From NCBI RefSeq assembly GCF_035222375.1, contig NC_085887.1, positions 2,579,501 through 2,643,500 of the forward strand: a stretch of 64,000 nt of DNA. Direction: 5' to 3'. The notes under the pieces are model-generated. The model searched no databases. It was not told where the DNA came from and saw only the letters and a program-made list of their open reading frames with translations. The stretch comes from Podospora pseudocomata (lineage: Eukaryota; Ascomycota; Sordariomycetes; Sordariales; Podosporaceae). Positions 36,249 to 47,714 of the stretch are shown piece after piece; position 1 is the stretch's first letter, and each line of letters starts with the position of its first letter. Made by a program: the position numbers and the translations under genes.

Positions 36249-36324
36249 GGGACATAAAAACGGACATCCACATCATAAGATTGAAAGGCCATGACTGACA
36301 CAACCACACACACTCCCACACAAC

Positions 36325-36489
36325 TCATTCTTCCTCTCTTCCCCCAAACACCCTCCACAACCCCTTGACAACCAAAGCCAGCACCCCAATAACCACCAAC
36401 CACACCACCACCAACCCCGCAACCAAAACCCTCTTCATCACATTCCAAACACCACCACCACCGCCAGTCCCCTGCCGTCCTTGCCCCCT
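36325..36489 (-). other. in-frame C-terminal extension of the kinesin: tail-anchor-like helix
   Basis: Directly behind the kinesin stop TAG (36492-36490), in the same frame, 54 sense codons run to a TGA ending at 36325. They encode a short R/G/Q-rich linker, NVMKR, a 21-residue hydrophobic run (VLVAGLVVVW, then LVVIGVLALVV), KGLWRVFGG and REEE. Basic residues flank the helix and Trp sits at both interfaces. The stop lies in TTGCTTTTAG preceded by CCTGAAT, which looks like a fungal branch site and 3' splice site. A donor CAG|gtggag at 36603 is in phase 0, so splicing would replace the last 37 residues with this extension. The DNA is G/T-rich low complexity, which can encode V/G/L/W by chance, so this is a candidate only. 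Confidence 0.5.
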
Positions 36490-39400
36490 CTAAAAGCAAT
36501 TCAGGCTCCCCTTCTTCTTCTTTTTGCTAATCGTGTTCATCCTCTCCTCCAAATGCGCCCTCGCAATCTCGGCATCCCTCCTCTTCCTCCTCTCCTCCTC
36601 CACCTGCTGCAGACTCCACCTGTTATCCTGCTGCGGCTTCTCCTTCAGGTCCTTGATCTCCTGCTCCAGCTCCTGCGCCCTTCTCCTCCAGGCGTCACAA
36701 TCCGCCCTCATCGCCAGCTGCTGCCTTTCCAGGTCAGTCAAGGCCTCTTCGAGGGTGGTGGTAAGCTGCTTCTCTGCCTTGAGGTGCTTTTCGATGAGGC
36801 GGATGCGCGCTTCCTGGTCTTCTTGGATCTGGGAGATTCCGCCTACGTCCTTGGAGGGGGGGCAGGGGGTGGGGGACGTGGTGCCTGAGTTGTTGGATGG
36901 GAGGGGCGGGAGGGGGATTGCTGGTGGGGGGGAGGGTAAAGAGGCGACCGAGGATGATTTGCGGACGCCGTGGCCGTTTTGCTGGGTTTGCGAGTTGGAT
37001 CGTTGGGGGGTGTCGGTTGAGTCGTTGGGGAGGATGCTGTCGTATTTGGCCTGGATGATTGTTAGTCTCCGATAGCAAATAAGTAGAGGACAGCAAAAAA
37101 CCTACCTGAAGAGCAGAATACTCCTCCTTGATGGCATCCAATTCGCCCTGCAATCTCACCTTGGCAGCATTCGCCTCCTCCAGCTGCTGGTTCCTCTCCG
37201 TCTGAAGCAGCGACAGCCTGTTGCTAGCAGCCTGGACCTGGTCGAAATTCTTATTAAGCTGGTCCTCAAGCTCCTCCACAAGCCGCGAGTTCTTCTTGTT
37301 CTTGACCTCGAGATCGACCACCTTCTTCTTCACCAACGCCACCTGCTCCTTGACAGGGAAGCCCTGCCCGGTAGGGCCCGTCTGCTTCTCTGACTCGGCA
37401 GCGAGCACCTCGGCCAAGCTGGCTCTAACAGCCTCGAGGTCGCGCATGATGGTGTCGTTGATGTTGGACAGCTCAACAATGTCCTGCTCAAGCTCCAGTC
37501 GCATGCCTTGCTCCTCTGACAGCGCCTTTCGGGCACCGGCAAGATCGCTGATGCGGTCGCTGATCTTCTCGACACTGACATCCAGTCCGAGAGCATAGGC
37601 TACCTGGGTGGCAACCTTCATGAGCTCTTCGCGAGCTTCTGTCAGATCACTCTCAAGCCGCTTAGTGCGGTTGGCATGCTCTGTCTTGAGAGCAGCCAGC
37701 TGAGACTCCAGATCACGTCTGCCGGCCAGCATGATCTCGTTAACATCCTTCTGGTGGGCTGACTGCAACTCGTGAACGCTCTCCTGGTGAGCCTTGATAG
37801 ATTGCTCATGGTCAGAGATTGTCGCCTCGAGTTTCGCAACCAGGTCCTTCTGTTCAGCTGCTTCGCTGACCGCCTCGTCACGCTCCTTGATAGCCTGCTC
37901 CAAAGCCTCCTTCGTCTCCTGGTGCTGCTTCTCAGCCTCGGCCACCTTTGTCTGGCTGGTGTTAATGAGAGCCTTGTACTCCTCGATTTCGGTACGGAGA
38001 AAGTCGACAAGCTTCGTGTCTTCACCCCCGCTTTGCTTTGGAGTTTCACCAACTGCCCTCTCATTACCACCCTCAGGCTTCTCCTCAACCTTGACCTCCG
38101 AAAGCTTAGCAGTAAAAGAAGCAACCTGAGCCTCGAACTCGCTGATAGTCTTCTTCAGCTGCTCCTCATTATCCTGAAGAGCCTGCACAGCAGACCTGTG
38201 CCTCTCCTCCCAGGTGGACAGCTCCTTCTCCAGCTCAGCAATCTTTTCCTCACGAGCTGCCAACTGAGCAGCCGCCTCCTCGGAAGTCTCGTTCGTGGCG
38301 GCGGTAGTATTGGCGCTCACGGCCGTCTGCTTGATCAGCTCCTGCAGTTCCGCAAACTGAGCCTCCAGCTCCTTCTCCCGAACTTCATTCGCCTGCTGCA
38401 GCTCCTTGATGCGCATCTCGCTCTGCTCCAGCTGATTCCTGAGATTCGACACAACTGCCATGTCCATAGGCGAGGCAGCCTTCAAACTCGACCGTTCACG
38501 GGTCAGTCCAGAGATGATGGTCATCTTGGTCTCCATCTCCTTCTTGGCCGTCGCGACGTTGGTCTCGAGCTCCTGTATCCTCTCGGAGCGAGCGTGGAGC
38601 TCGTGCATGGCGGCGTTGAGGTTGAGCTCAAAGTTCTGCATCACATCTGGCTGATCCTCAAAGTGCTCGGCGGCGATGTTTCGGAGCGAGGCAAATGACC
38701 TGTGAGCCCGATCGATGATCATGAGTGTTTGACTAGACTTGCGGCGGATGACATGGCCGGCCTTGCCGGAATCCTCGTTGGCGGCCTGAGCCCTGGCGAC
38801 CTGGGTCTTGAGCTCTTCCACCATGTCGAGGGCGTGTTGATGCCGTTCCTCCAGCTGAGCGTACCGCTCGGCCAGTTCCTTCTCTGCGGCCTCCTTCTCC
38901 GCGGCGATAGCCTTCAACCGGTGAACCTCGGTCGTGGCATCGGCGCTATTTGTGGGCTCCGTTGGCGACTCGGGAGCAGAACCAGATTTGGGCACAGCGG
39001 TGCCAGCATCCGAGACATCCAATGTCGTAGACGGAGATTCTAGAGCCGACGAAAGCTCTGATGAGAGTGACCGCATAGAAAGATGCGTGGTATCCTTGGT
39101 CTCATTAGTTCTAGCGTCAGACAGGAATGAGGTAGGTCTTGTCAGCATTGGCGATGTCACCGAGAGAATCGAATCTCGCTGGCGACTAGGGTGCTTAGCC
39201 TCGTCCACCATATCCTGCAGCTGGCCCAAAGCCCGGAGAGCCTCCTCATACTTGGCATGGAGGAGATCATACTCGTTGAGTGTCGCCTCGTGCTCAACCC
39301 TAAGACCGAGAAGCTCTTGATTCATAGTCTCGAGTTTGTCGGCCACAAACTTGGACTGAGCCGGGCTCGTGGGATACTCAAGCACCTCGCCGTCGTTGGC

Positions 39401-41951
39401 CAACGGCGACAATTTCCGTGGCCTCTTTTGCCCATCAACTGGCTCCTCTCCCTCCTCCGGGATATCCTCCTCTCCAATCTCGGGGATGGTCTCTTCCAGT
39501 TGACTATGGCGGCTGACATGGCTGTGGCTGCGCGAATGGTCGGCGATGCTCCGGCTGGCCGTGCGCCGGTGGCCGGCTCCGTTGGTGGCAGTGCCGTTGG
39601 CGGCTCCGACTTCGGCCTCGGGAGCCGGAGTTGTAGGCTGGATTTGATCCAACTCGTATAACAAAGAGTCCAGCTTTCCAAGGCTGCGTTGCCGCTCCAC
39701 CACCTGCTCCAGCCTGTCAATCTCACGTTGCATCAGCTCAGCATCCTGGTCAGCCTCAGCAAGGCGCTCCTCCAGGGTCGAGATGTAGTTCTCACACGCA
39801 GCCTCGTTTTCGCGGACCCGGGCAATTTCTTTGCGTAACTCCATGATGATGGCTGTGTTCTTTTCCTCGCCTGACGTGTGGCCGTCCAACTTGGTCTCCA
39901 GGTCGTGCAGGTAGCTTTCGGTGTTGGCCTCGCGGTCCATGAGCTTCTGCAGCCGGGCCTGGAGCTGATTGTTGATCGTTTCGGCGTAGGCGCAGTTGGA
40001 CTCTTTTTCCAGCAGAGATCCCTCGGTGCTGGACAGGGTTGCCCTGGTACTCGCTAGCGACTGTTCTAGAGACTGGATTGTCTTTTCGTACTCTAGCACA
40101 ACCTGTTCCACCGCCTGCGCGAAGCTATTGGAGCGATTTAACCGCTCTGTGGCACTGTCACCCAGGTTCTTCTCGAGCTGGTTCTCCAACTGCTCCTCAT
40201 CGCGAGCCCGCGCCAGCTCGGCAATGAGCTTCGCGTGCCGCTGGCTCAGAGCCGTATAATTTTCCTGGGCATCCAGTAGCTGGTTCTGGAGTTCCACCTC
40301 CCGCTCACTCTGCCGCTCGGGCCTCTCGCCTGGGGCCAGGGTGCGTCGCTCTCCCCCGCCGCGTTCTGCACTCCGGATTTGCTCCCGCAGAAATGCTACT
40401 TCGGCCTTGAGACGATCGATTATGGCCTGCTTGTCCCCCTCCTCAACCTGCTGGATCCGCGGCTTGCTCTGGATCGCTCGGGCCCTCTGCGCATATTGAA
40501 CCGTATTCAACGTCTCGCTCAGGTGGAACTCGGCCGGCGTGACACAGGCAATCATGTACGTGATGGCATTCCCGCCCAGTGAGTCTTGGAGCAGTCGTGT
40601 TAACTTCGAGTCCCGGTACGACACATGCGCCCCGGCCTGTCGCGAAGACAGCTGCGAGATGACCTTGCCGAGTGCTGCCAGACCAGCATTGATCGAAATA
40701 CCCTCCTTTGCCCGCTCTCCCTGGGCGCCCGTGTTCTTGAGACGCTCGCTGCCGGCTAAATCCACGAAATGCATTTTGCTGTCGGTCGTTACCAGAGATT
40801 CGCTCCCAGACAAGCCCTCCACCGGCATCGACATGCGCCTCTCTGCTCCCGTCATCGGCTTGCTCTTCTTTTGCACCAGGTTCAAGCTGAATACGGCATG
40901 GGAGCGCGACGATCGGGCGTTGATCGCTGTCGCATCCGTCTGTCGAACTATCGATCCTTGCTCCAGCACATGCATCAGGTCGTCCACCGAGTTGACTTCC
41001 ACCTGTCGCAAACCGGTCAAAAGAATGTTGCCCTTGACGTCTTCGCGAATCGTGACGGCTCCCCGTTCATGAAATGGGATGGTATCGTCGACCAACAGGT
41101 CTCTCAGCTGCTCGTTGTAGATCTCGACATATGACGCGCGCAAGGTCCAGTTCTTTTCCGCCCCTTTCGTAGAACTGACAGGCGGGTTCGAGAACCGAGC
41201 TGGTGTTCGGAGCTGTGACATGGAACTGCGGTTAGGGTTGATCTTTGGACCTTCCAGCCGTTCAAACAGCGCAGTGGCGGCGCGTGGGATCACACCTGAA
41301 TATCACAGTCAGCACCGTCTAGCAGTTGGCGCGGTTTGGGGAGTATACTCACCCATTTGCTCCAGACTGTCCTGGTCACCAGCTGTGCCCATCGTGTAAG
41401 ATTTGCCCGCGCCGGACTGGCCGTACGCGAGAAGGGATACATTGTACCCCTGGGTAAAGGCGTTGACTCCCTCGTCTAGATACTCCCATATTCCGGCCTG
41501 GCCAACTTCGGGGCCGAACACTCTATCAAAGACAAAAAGCTTGCGGCCCTGTGGTGACTCGATCGACAGACTCGTTGGCGAATGCACCTGGACCATGGAT
41601 CGCTGAAACCGCTGAGGTATAAGCTCGAAGCCCGGGTCTTCAGGCCTTAGAGGTGGGCGCACGCGAACCACTGCTCAACATGTCAGAAATGCAGGTGTCC
41701 GTGGCAGCGGTGGCACGCGAGACACACAGTCGGTGGACGGCGTGTCGGGGGTTCACCAAGCGGGATCCGAGGTATGCTGTGTACTCACCAACTTTGACGG
41801 CGGTCTTTGATTCCTCGTCCGAGGCTCTGCTTCCTCCGGCCGACTTGCCCTGCATGCTCATGCGGCTGCTACTTCTCGGAGCCGGGCGGACCATGGCGCT
41901 CATTGGCCGTGCAGGCAGTGTGCCCGGCGACGCTGGTGGTGAGCTTGCCAT
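36490..41951 (-). CDS. long kinesin, kinesin-4-like N-terminal motor with coiled-coil stalk
   Basis: Four exons (41951-41789, 41670-41353, 41295-37106, 37050-36490) give 1743 aa ending at the TAG at 36492-36490. After a Ser/Pro-rich leader the motor begins with KVVVRVRPPLRP at about residue 53. The P loop GQSGAGKS is at 138-145; switch I is NARSSRSHAVF and switch II is VDLAGSERLKNTG. The microtubule-binding segment includes SYRDSKLTRLLQDSLGGN. From about residue 430 the protein is coiled coil with Ser/Thr-rich breaks. The motor and neck most resemble kinesin-4 (KIF4/KIF21) proteins, but the class is an inference. As read, the end is a basic cluster and Cys (KKKKKGSLNCF). A 54-codon frame continues in phase behind the stop to 36325 and could be joined by a 114-nt intron (36603-36490); see the separate entry. 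Confidence 0.88.
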
Positions 41952-42756
41952 AGCAGCGAAGCGGGACTGGGGGCGTGGAGCTCTAATAAGTAGTAGGTCT
42001 CGATCTAATCAATCGACTTGAACCGGCGCGGTGGGACGGGCCACTCGATTTTTGCCGCAGTCGTCCTTGAGCTCGTACAGGTAGGTACAGCTAGGCCCAA
42101 TCGTGGAACGTGTGACGGGACGAACCGTCTCTCGGTGGTTAAAAGGGAAGAGGCAGAAGAGGCAGAGGCAGAATATTCGTCTGTCTGTCGAATAGCAACG
42201 ACCCCGCAAAAGGGCTTATGCTTCTGCACTCGGTCGTCTGGCAGGCGTCATATGTTTTGTCGTTGGAAATTCGTGAATTCTCCTGTGTGTCGTCGGCGGG
42301 TATTCTGGGGGAGTTGCTGTCTGATGCCAGGGGCGCTTGGAAGGTCCCCTTGTTTATTTGATTGCGCCGACAAGGGTGGCGCAAATTACAAACGCGTCCC
42401 CTGAAGCTGCGCCGGGGGTCGATTGGGGCCGATTGGGGTCCCTGGAGTCGCTTCGCTATAAAGTTATCGACTCCGGATGCGAACCGGGACGACACGATCG
42501 CACAAAACGCAACGTCGAGAGCCTCTCGCTTCCAGGCTGGTGATGTTTTTTTTTTTTTTTTTGTGTTTCGTTCTCTCTTTTTTTTCTGTCTATCGCTCTG
42601 CCAGTCAATGGCTTGTTAGTCACTGTATGTGTTTTTCTGGTGGCTCGATGCGGTGAGACGGCGGCTCAGGAGAAAACTCTGAAGATTTTCCCTTCAGCTG
42701 CGAGCTCAGGTTTGTTGGCGAGAGAGGTACCGAGCAGCCCACTCAGAAGCCAGAAC

Positions 42757-42786
42757 AAGCAAGCAGTGGCAAGCAGTGGCAAGCAG
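42757..42786. repeat. three direct ~10-bp repeats
   Basis: GCAAGCAGTG occurs twice and GCAAGCAGTT once in direct succession, in the kinesin upstream region. Confidence 0.8.
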
Positions 42787-45024
42787 TTGAACACACAAAT
42801 AGATATTGCAGCAGCAGAATAATAATGACAGCTCTTTCACTCACCGTTTCCCTCAGCAGCAAACTTCTCCCACAAACAGCTACCCTGCGGAATTTGTCAG
42901 TTCTCTTCCAGTCCTTCAGTGTCACCACACAGGCCGTGTTGGGGGTGCCCGAGGCGGGACGGCCTTGCAGCGTTAGCTCGAGTAGAACCAAGCAACCAGA
43001 TGCCAAAAGGGGACTAGCTCCCAGTGCGCACATCAGACGGCGGCTTCCCTCCGTTCTGGGGACGCGGTGCTTCCCCTGTAAAGGCCGAACGCTCTGGCCA
43101 CCAGGTGACAGCTGGGCTTCCTATGGTAGACCTGACTCCCACTCTACGGATATTTCAAAGTCACCGGTGGACTCGGCCGCCGAGATCTAAGGTGGTGAAG
43201 GACGAGACAACACCCATATATCGGACATTCCGTCTGTTCCAGCAACTTTGGACATGACGATCTGCCTTTCCAGATCTTGTTTGTGTGCTTCCATGTCCAC
43301 AGTGGAGTCTGGGATGAGCTGCATCTGAACTTCTCGCCCAGAGGTGCAGCACAGGGTTGCAACTTCTCCTGGATTGGACGAATTTAGCTGCAGAACAAGG
43401 CACCAGTTTTCATCCACTCACTGTTTGGGGGAGCACTATCTGCAGGCACAACACCACTATTCGGCAGCACCATCCAATGATGGACTAGTTTCTACCTTCT
43501 ACGCCTCTTCCTCCAGACCTCGATAATCTGATCGGTATCTTCAGAAGGGGCCACAAGACGGAACAGGTTACAGACAGCAAACATAATCGGCCTGTTATCG
43601 TCAGTGTCAACCCCCACCTAGCATCCCCCAACTTGAAGAAGCAAAGTTGCACCACACCATTCGCATTCCAACAAGAAAAGATCACCAGACGCAGCAAAGA
43701 TTTGCTCAATCAGGTGCCCCAGCCCCTCTTTTGGCCACCAGTCAGACGCTTGATAGCTCCGGCTGCCGGGCCCAAAGATATCCGTCCCGGCTGGCCGGTG
43801 CGGTACGGGACGGCTTACCTTGCTTACCTAGGTCCTCCTCCCGTCCCCAAGACGTCCATCCTCACCCCCCAATAGTCCGGTCCGGAGAAATCGGTGATGT
43901 ACATGTGCCTCAGCAAATAACCGCAGCGGAGAATTCCTCTTGATGGTTAAAAATGTCCAGCTGTCACCCGCCAGTGTGATCAACTCCATGTTCAAAGTGT
44001 CCGCACTCAAACAGGACAGCTGATAGGCGGGACCACAGTTTCAGAATCTCTGGTTTTGCAGCACATCGCTCAGCAATGCCGCCGACATGCAACGCCTTGA
44101 CCCCTTTTCCTTCATGCAAAGTCTACAGAGTGTAGAGCCCATGCATAGAACTCCAGTTACAACCAAGCTTGATGAGTTTCTAAAGAGACACGGCATATAG
44201 CTTCATGGATCATGAAACCATGACATATGTTTCTTTCTTGCAATATATACTGCCATGCAACTGATCCCTTCATGATCCCACTGTCATCCTCCTCGGTCTC
44301 GAACTCGTCTTTCACACCCGACAGACACGCCTGTGATACCCCATGGGGAGAGGCCACCGGAGATTTACTAGTCTCCCCCCTCCTCACCGGCGTTCCCATC
44401 GGAGCGGAGCGGTGCCGTATTCCCGCTCCCCGGAACCCGGTCCGATAGCAAAGGAAACGTTTCTTTCCCAAAGCAGAAATGTTTTGGAAATCCCTCTCCC
44501 CCTTCAATTCAACCCTTGAGACATGTGCGCTCGGTTCTTTGGTGTGGGGAAGAAAACGGCCGTGCGCACGGACGGTATCTGCAAGAGGTCGAGACCCGAA
44601 TCCATCACGACATCAGGACCAACTTTAGAAATTGCCTTTTTCCAAGGCGGAGAGCGGCGAGAAGTTCATCCTTCTTCTTATAGTGAGAGGAGAAGGAGGT
44701 CCGAGCAATGACCACTCTGGTAAGTGATCACCAATCATGGCGTAGATCGACCACGTGCGATTATTCCCCGAATGGTTGTTTTATCTTAGCTATTCCTATT
44801 CTCCGCCCTGGAGACCTCCGTACGGCCGTACATGGCTTGCCTTAGAGACGGATGAGGAAGGCACACACTCGGAATATCTGCAGCTAGCAGAATGGAGATG
44901 TTGAGGAAATTATTGGCATTGAAATGGGGTTTGACAGGTGAAACTTCTAAACTTGACATTGACGACCGTTGAAAGCGGGGCTTATTCCTGGAGAGCCGAC
45001 AGGGGTGGCAGGCAGTTAAGCTTC

Positions 45025-45032
45025 TCACGTGA
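45025..45032. promoter_or_regulatory. TCACGTGA palindrome (E-box/CPF1-type)
   Basis: A perfect 8-bp palindrome with core CACGTG, 205 bp upstream of the EME1 start. bHLH factors of the Cbf1 type bind this core; use here is inferred only. Confidence 0.35.
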
Positions 45033-45236
45033 TATGGCGCTAGGTTCGCGCGCTTTATGGCGCGTCTCTTTAGCTAACGAGAAACTGTCTCAACTCCAGA
45101 ACGTCGGCGTTGTGTTGTTGCCCCCCGACGTCATTTAAAAATGGCCGGCACTTGAGGGTCCCCAGAAACAACACTACTCCACAAGCAACACATCACGTTA
45201 CAAGGATCTCTTGGTTGCGCCTCTGCCTCATATACG

Positions 45237-47440
45237 ATGACCGAGATTGTCGATCTTCTCTCGAGCTCTCCGCCTCGGCCACCCACAGCTCGCCAACCAT
45301 CTCTCCCGGCTGCAGGCTCCAAACGGCCCCCACCTAGGGAGAAATCACCAATTATCGAAGATGCCCTCTTCGTCTCGGACGATGATTTGGCAGCTAACCC
45401 AGTGGTTGGAACTGGGTGGTCATGGAAAGGGCTTAACGCAGAAGGACCAGCGACCAAGAAGCGCCGGATAAGCGCAGCAGACTCAATCGTATCGAGTCCA
45501 AAAAGGAACTCTCCGTCATTGGCAGCTTCGATTCCTCCACCTTCTGCGCAGCCCAGGGATCAGCAACGGAGTAGCTCTGTCCCTAAAGGAGTAAAGAACA
45601 TTGGGGGAAAGTTCTACCGACCCGGGCTTGATGATTCGGAAGGTGAAATGGATGATGACCCTTTCCGAAGCCCGTCACCTAAGGGGAAAGAGGTTGTATC
45701 TACGCGAAGGGGATTCGACCAGCCAGAAATAGACCTTTTGTCTGACGATGAACCGGACACTGACCCTTTCAGATGTTCGCCACCTAGGGGCAAGGAGACT
45801 GCATCAACGCGGAGAGGTCTTGACCAGCCAGAAGTGGACTTTCTGTCTGACGACGAGCTTTTTGTGAGCGAGACACCCCAAGATAAGGGGAAACAGCCGA
45901 TGCCAGCTGTACCGAAGCGGAATCTTATGGCGGAGGATATCATCTCAAGCTCGCCGGCGCTGACGCAGCGAGCAAAGAGCACACTCAGCAAGACTGCTGA
46001 CTGGGATCCTATCTCGAGCTCGGCGCCCATTCCAGCCTCTGATATTGGCCACCCGCCGGAGCCATCTCGTCCCTTCCGCAAGACTTGGTCAGAGGTCATT
46101 TTGCTTGACGATTCTGACGACGCCATGGATGATGTGGACTCCGATAGAGACGATCTCCCTGATATTATGGACCTTGCCAGTTCCAAGCGAAAAACCACCT
46201 CTGGGTCAACCTCTAAGCGGCCGCCGACAGTTACCGAATCAAGGAACAAGAGGTTCACCACAGGTGTCTTATCAGCCAATGCTGTTGACCTCCCAGATGA
46301 GGAGATAAAACGCAACAAACGAAAACCCCCGCCGAAAAAGCAGCAGAGAAAGCAACCGAAGCCGCCGCCCTCGCCGCCGAAAGAGAGCGCAAGCGTCTCG
46401 AGAAAGAAGCCGCCAAAGAAACCAAAGCCTTTGAAAAGAAAAAAGCAGCCGCCCTCGCAGAAGTGAACAAACTTCGCACCGACAAAAAGGTCTCTACCCC
46501 CGAAATGATTGTCGACCTCCCCATCGGCCTCAACCCAACCATCAAAATCCAGGCCGAGAAACTTCTAAAAGACCTCTCCGTCCAAGTCCAATCCTCCCGC
46601 TCCCCGGTTAACAACATCGTCCGCTGGAAGCGAAAGGTAGACGCGGAATACAACCCTGCCCTTTCCATCTGGGAACCTGTTCCCCATCGAACCGACACGG
46701 AGAAGTACGCCATGGCTATCATGCCCGCCGCTCGGTTTGTGGAGTTATGCCTCTCCCCATCCATCCCAAACCTGGACTCGCATGTTTCCTCAATGAAGTC
46801 CAGTTTTCCCGGATTTACCTTGATCTACCTAATCGAAGGCCTAAACCCCTTCCTCCGCAAGAAAAAGTCCGCTCGAAACAGGCAGTTTGTCTCCGCCGTC
46901 CGTGACGGACTTGATCACCCTTCTAGCACCCAGCCCAACCTGCCGGCCAACAACAACCAAAAAATAATCAACGAAGACCTCGTCGAGGAATCCCTCCTCC
47001 AGCTACAGCTTGTTCACTCAGCTCTCATCCACCACACCAACGCCCCGATTGAAACCTCGCAGCAAATCGCCGTTTTTACTCAGCACATCTCCACTGCGCC
47101 GTACCGGCGGTTGAGGGATCAGACGAATGACACCCAGGCGGGGTTCTGCATGGACTCTGGGCAGGTCAGGACTGGGACCGAGACGAAGGATATTTATGTG
47201 AGGATGCTGCAGGAGGTTGGGCGGGTCACGAAGCCGATCGCGGTGGGGATTGCGCAGGAGTATGAGAGCGTGAGTCGGTTGAAGAGGGCGATGGAGGAGG
47301 AGGGGCCGTTGATACGGGAGACGGTGAGGAAGGGGACGAATAGGGATGGGGGGTTTAGTGATCGGGCGGTTAGGCAGGCTATTAGTAGGCGGGTGCATAA
47401 GATATTGCTGGGGAGGGATGGGGGGAGTAGTGATATTTGA
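45237..47440 (+). CDS. EME1: EME1/Mms4, regulatory subunit of the Mus81 nuclease; frame broken as sequenced
   Basis: Two overlapping frames form one gene. The first (45237-46466) encodes a disordered acidic/Ser-rich N-terminal region beginning TEIVDLLSSSPP and including VILLDDSDDAMDD, similar to SUMO-interacting and phospho-regulated segments of EME1. The second, open from about 46299 and continuing to 47440, encodes a Lys/Ala/Glu-rich helix, then STPEMIVDLP, NIVRWKRKVDAEYNP, PGFTLIYLIEGLNPF, and a C-terminal helical region with AVRQAISRRVHKILLG: the ERCC4-like (catalytically dead) and HhH2 parts of EME1. EME1 partners Mus81 to cut branched recombination and fork structures in the nucleus. 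The frames differ by one base and no normal-sized GT-AG intron joins them; a single-base error in the A4C5 run near 46321-46329 is the simplest explanation, but a true mutation is possible. It is convergent with cro1. Confidence 0.82.
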
Positions 47441-47714
47441 TGGGGGGGCGCGGACGGGATGTGAAGGCGAGCGTGTGTAGTATTATATATATGTGCGTGA
47501 GTTTGGAGGATCTTGAAAAACACAATGGGATACCACCACCACAGAGTTAGGATATTTCTTAGATTATCAACATTACAATAATCTTATAATACCATCATGT
47601 CAAGCTAATCTCACATGTCAAATCATGCTCCTTTGCCAGCCTCAATCTTCCGCTCCAATGTACTCCTGCCCCCAATGCCAGCAAACAGTGTTTAAAACAA
47701 CCCGCTCCCTCAGC

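Larger units (their letters stand above)
31988..36324. other. 4.3-kb gene-poor interval upstream of ACS
   Basis: No gene can be supported. The first ~600 bases are the ACS promoter/leader. Two short CGAA tetranucleotide arrays (33114-33131 and 33963-33978) and a GT-rich run (34277-34312) are present. From about 34810 to 36250 base composition turns AT-rich with many TAGGTA/TACCTA words. The right end is the 3' region of the kinesin gene, with a 22-base A run at 36227-36248. Confidence 0.55.
41952..45236. other. 3.3-kb gene-poor interval between kinesin and EME1 starts
   Basis: A divergent intergenic region with no supported gene. It includes an 18-base T run (42546-42563), three direct GCAAGCAGTG-like decamers (about 42757-42786), and near the EME1 end a TCACGTGA palindrome (45025-45032), a GCGCG-rich stretch (about 45049-45065) and a GACGTCA element (45128-45134). 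Confidence 0.55.

Noticed and set aside
46297-46330. Programmed -1 ribosomal frameshift in EME1
   Set aside because: The A4C5 stretch does not match an X XXY YYZ slippery site in the upstream frame; an assembly error is more likely, though not proven.
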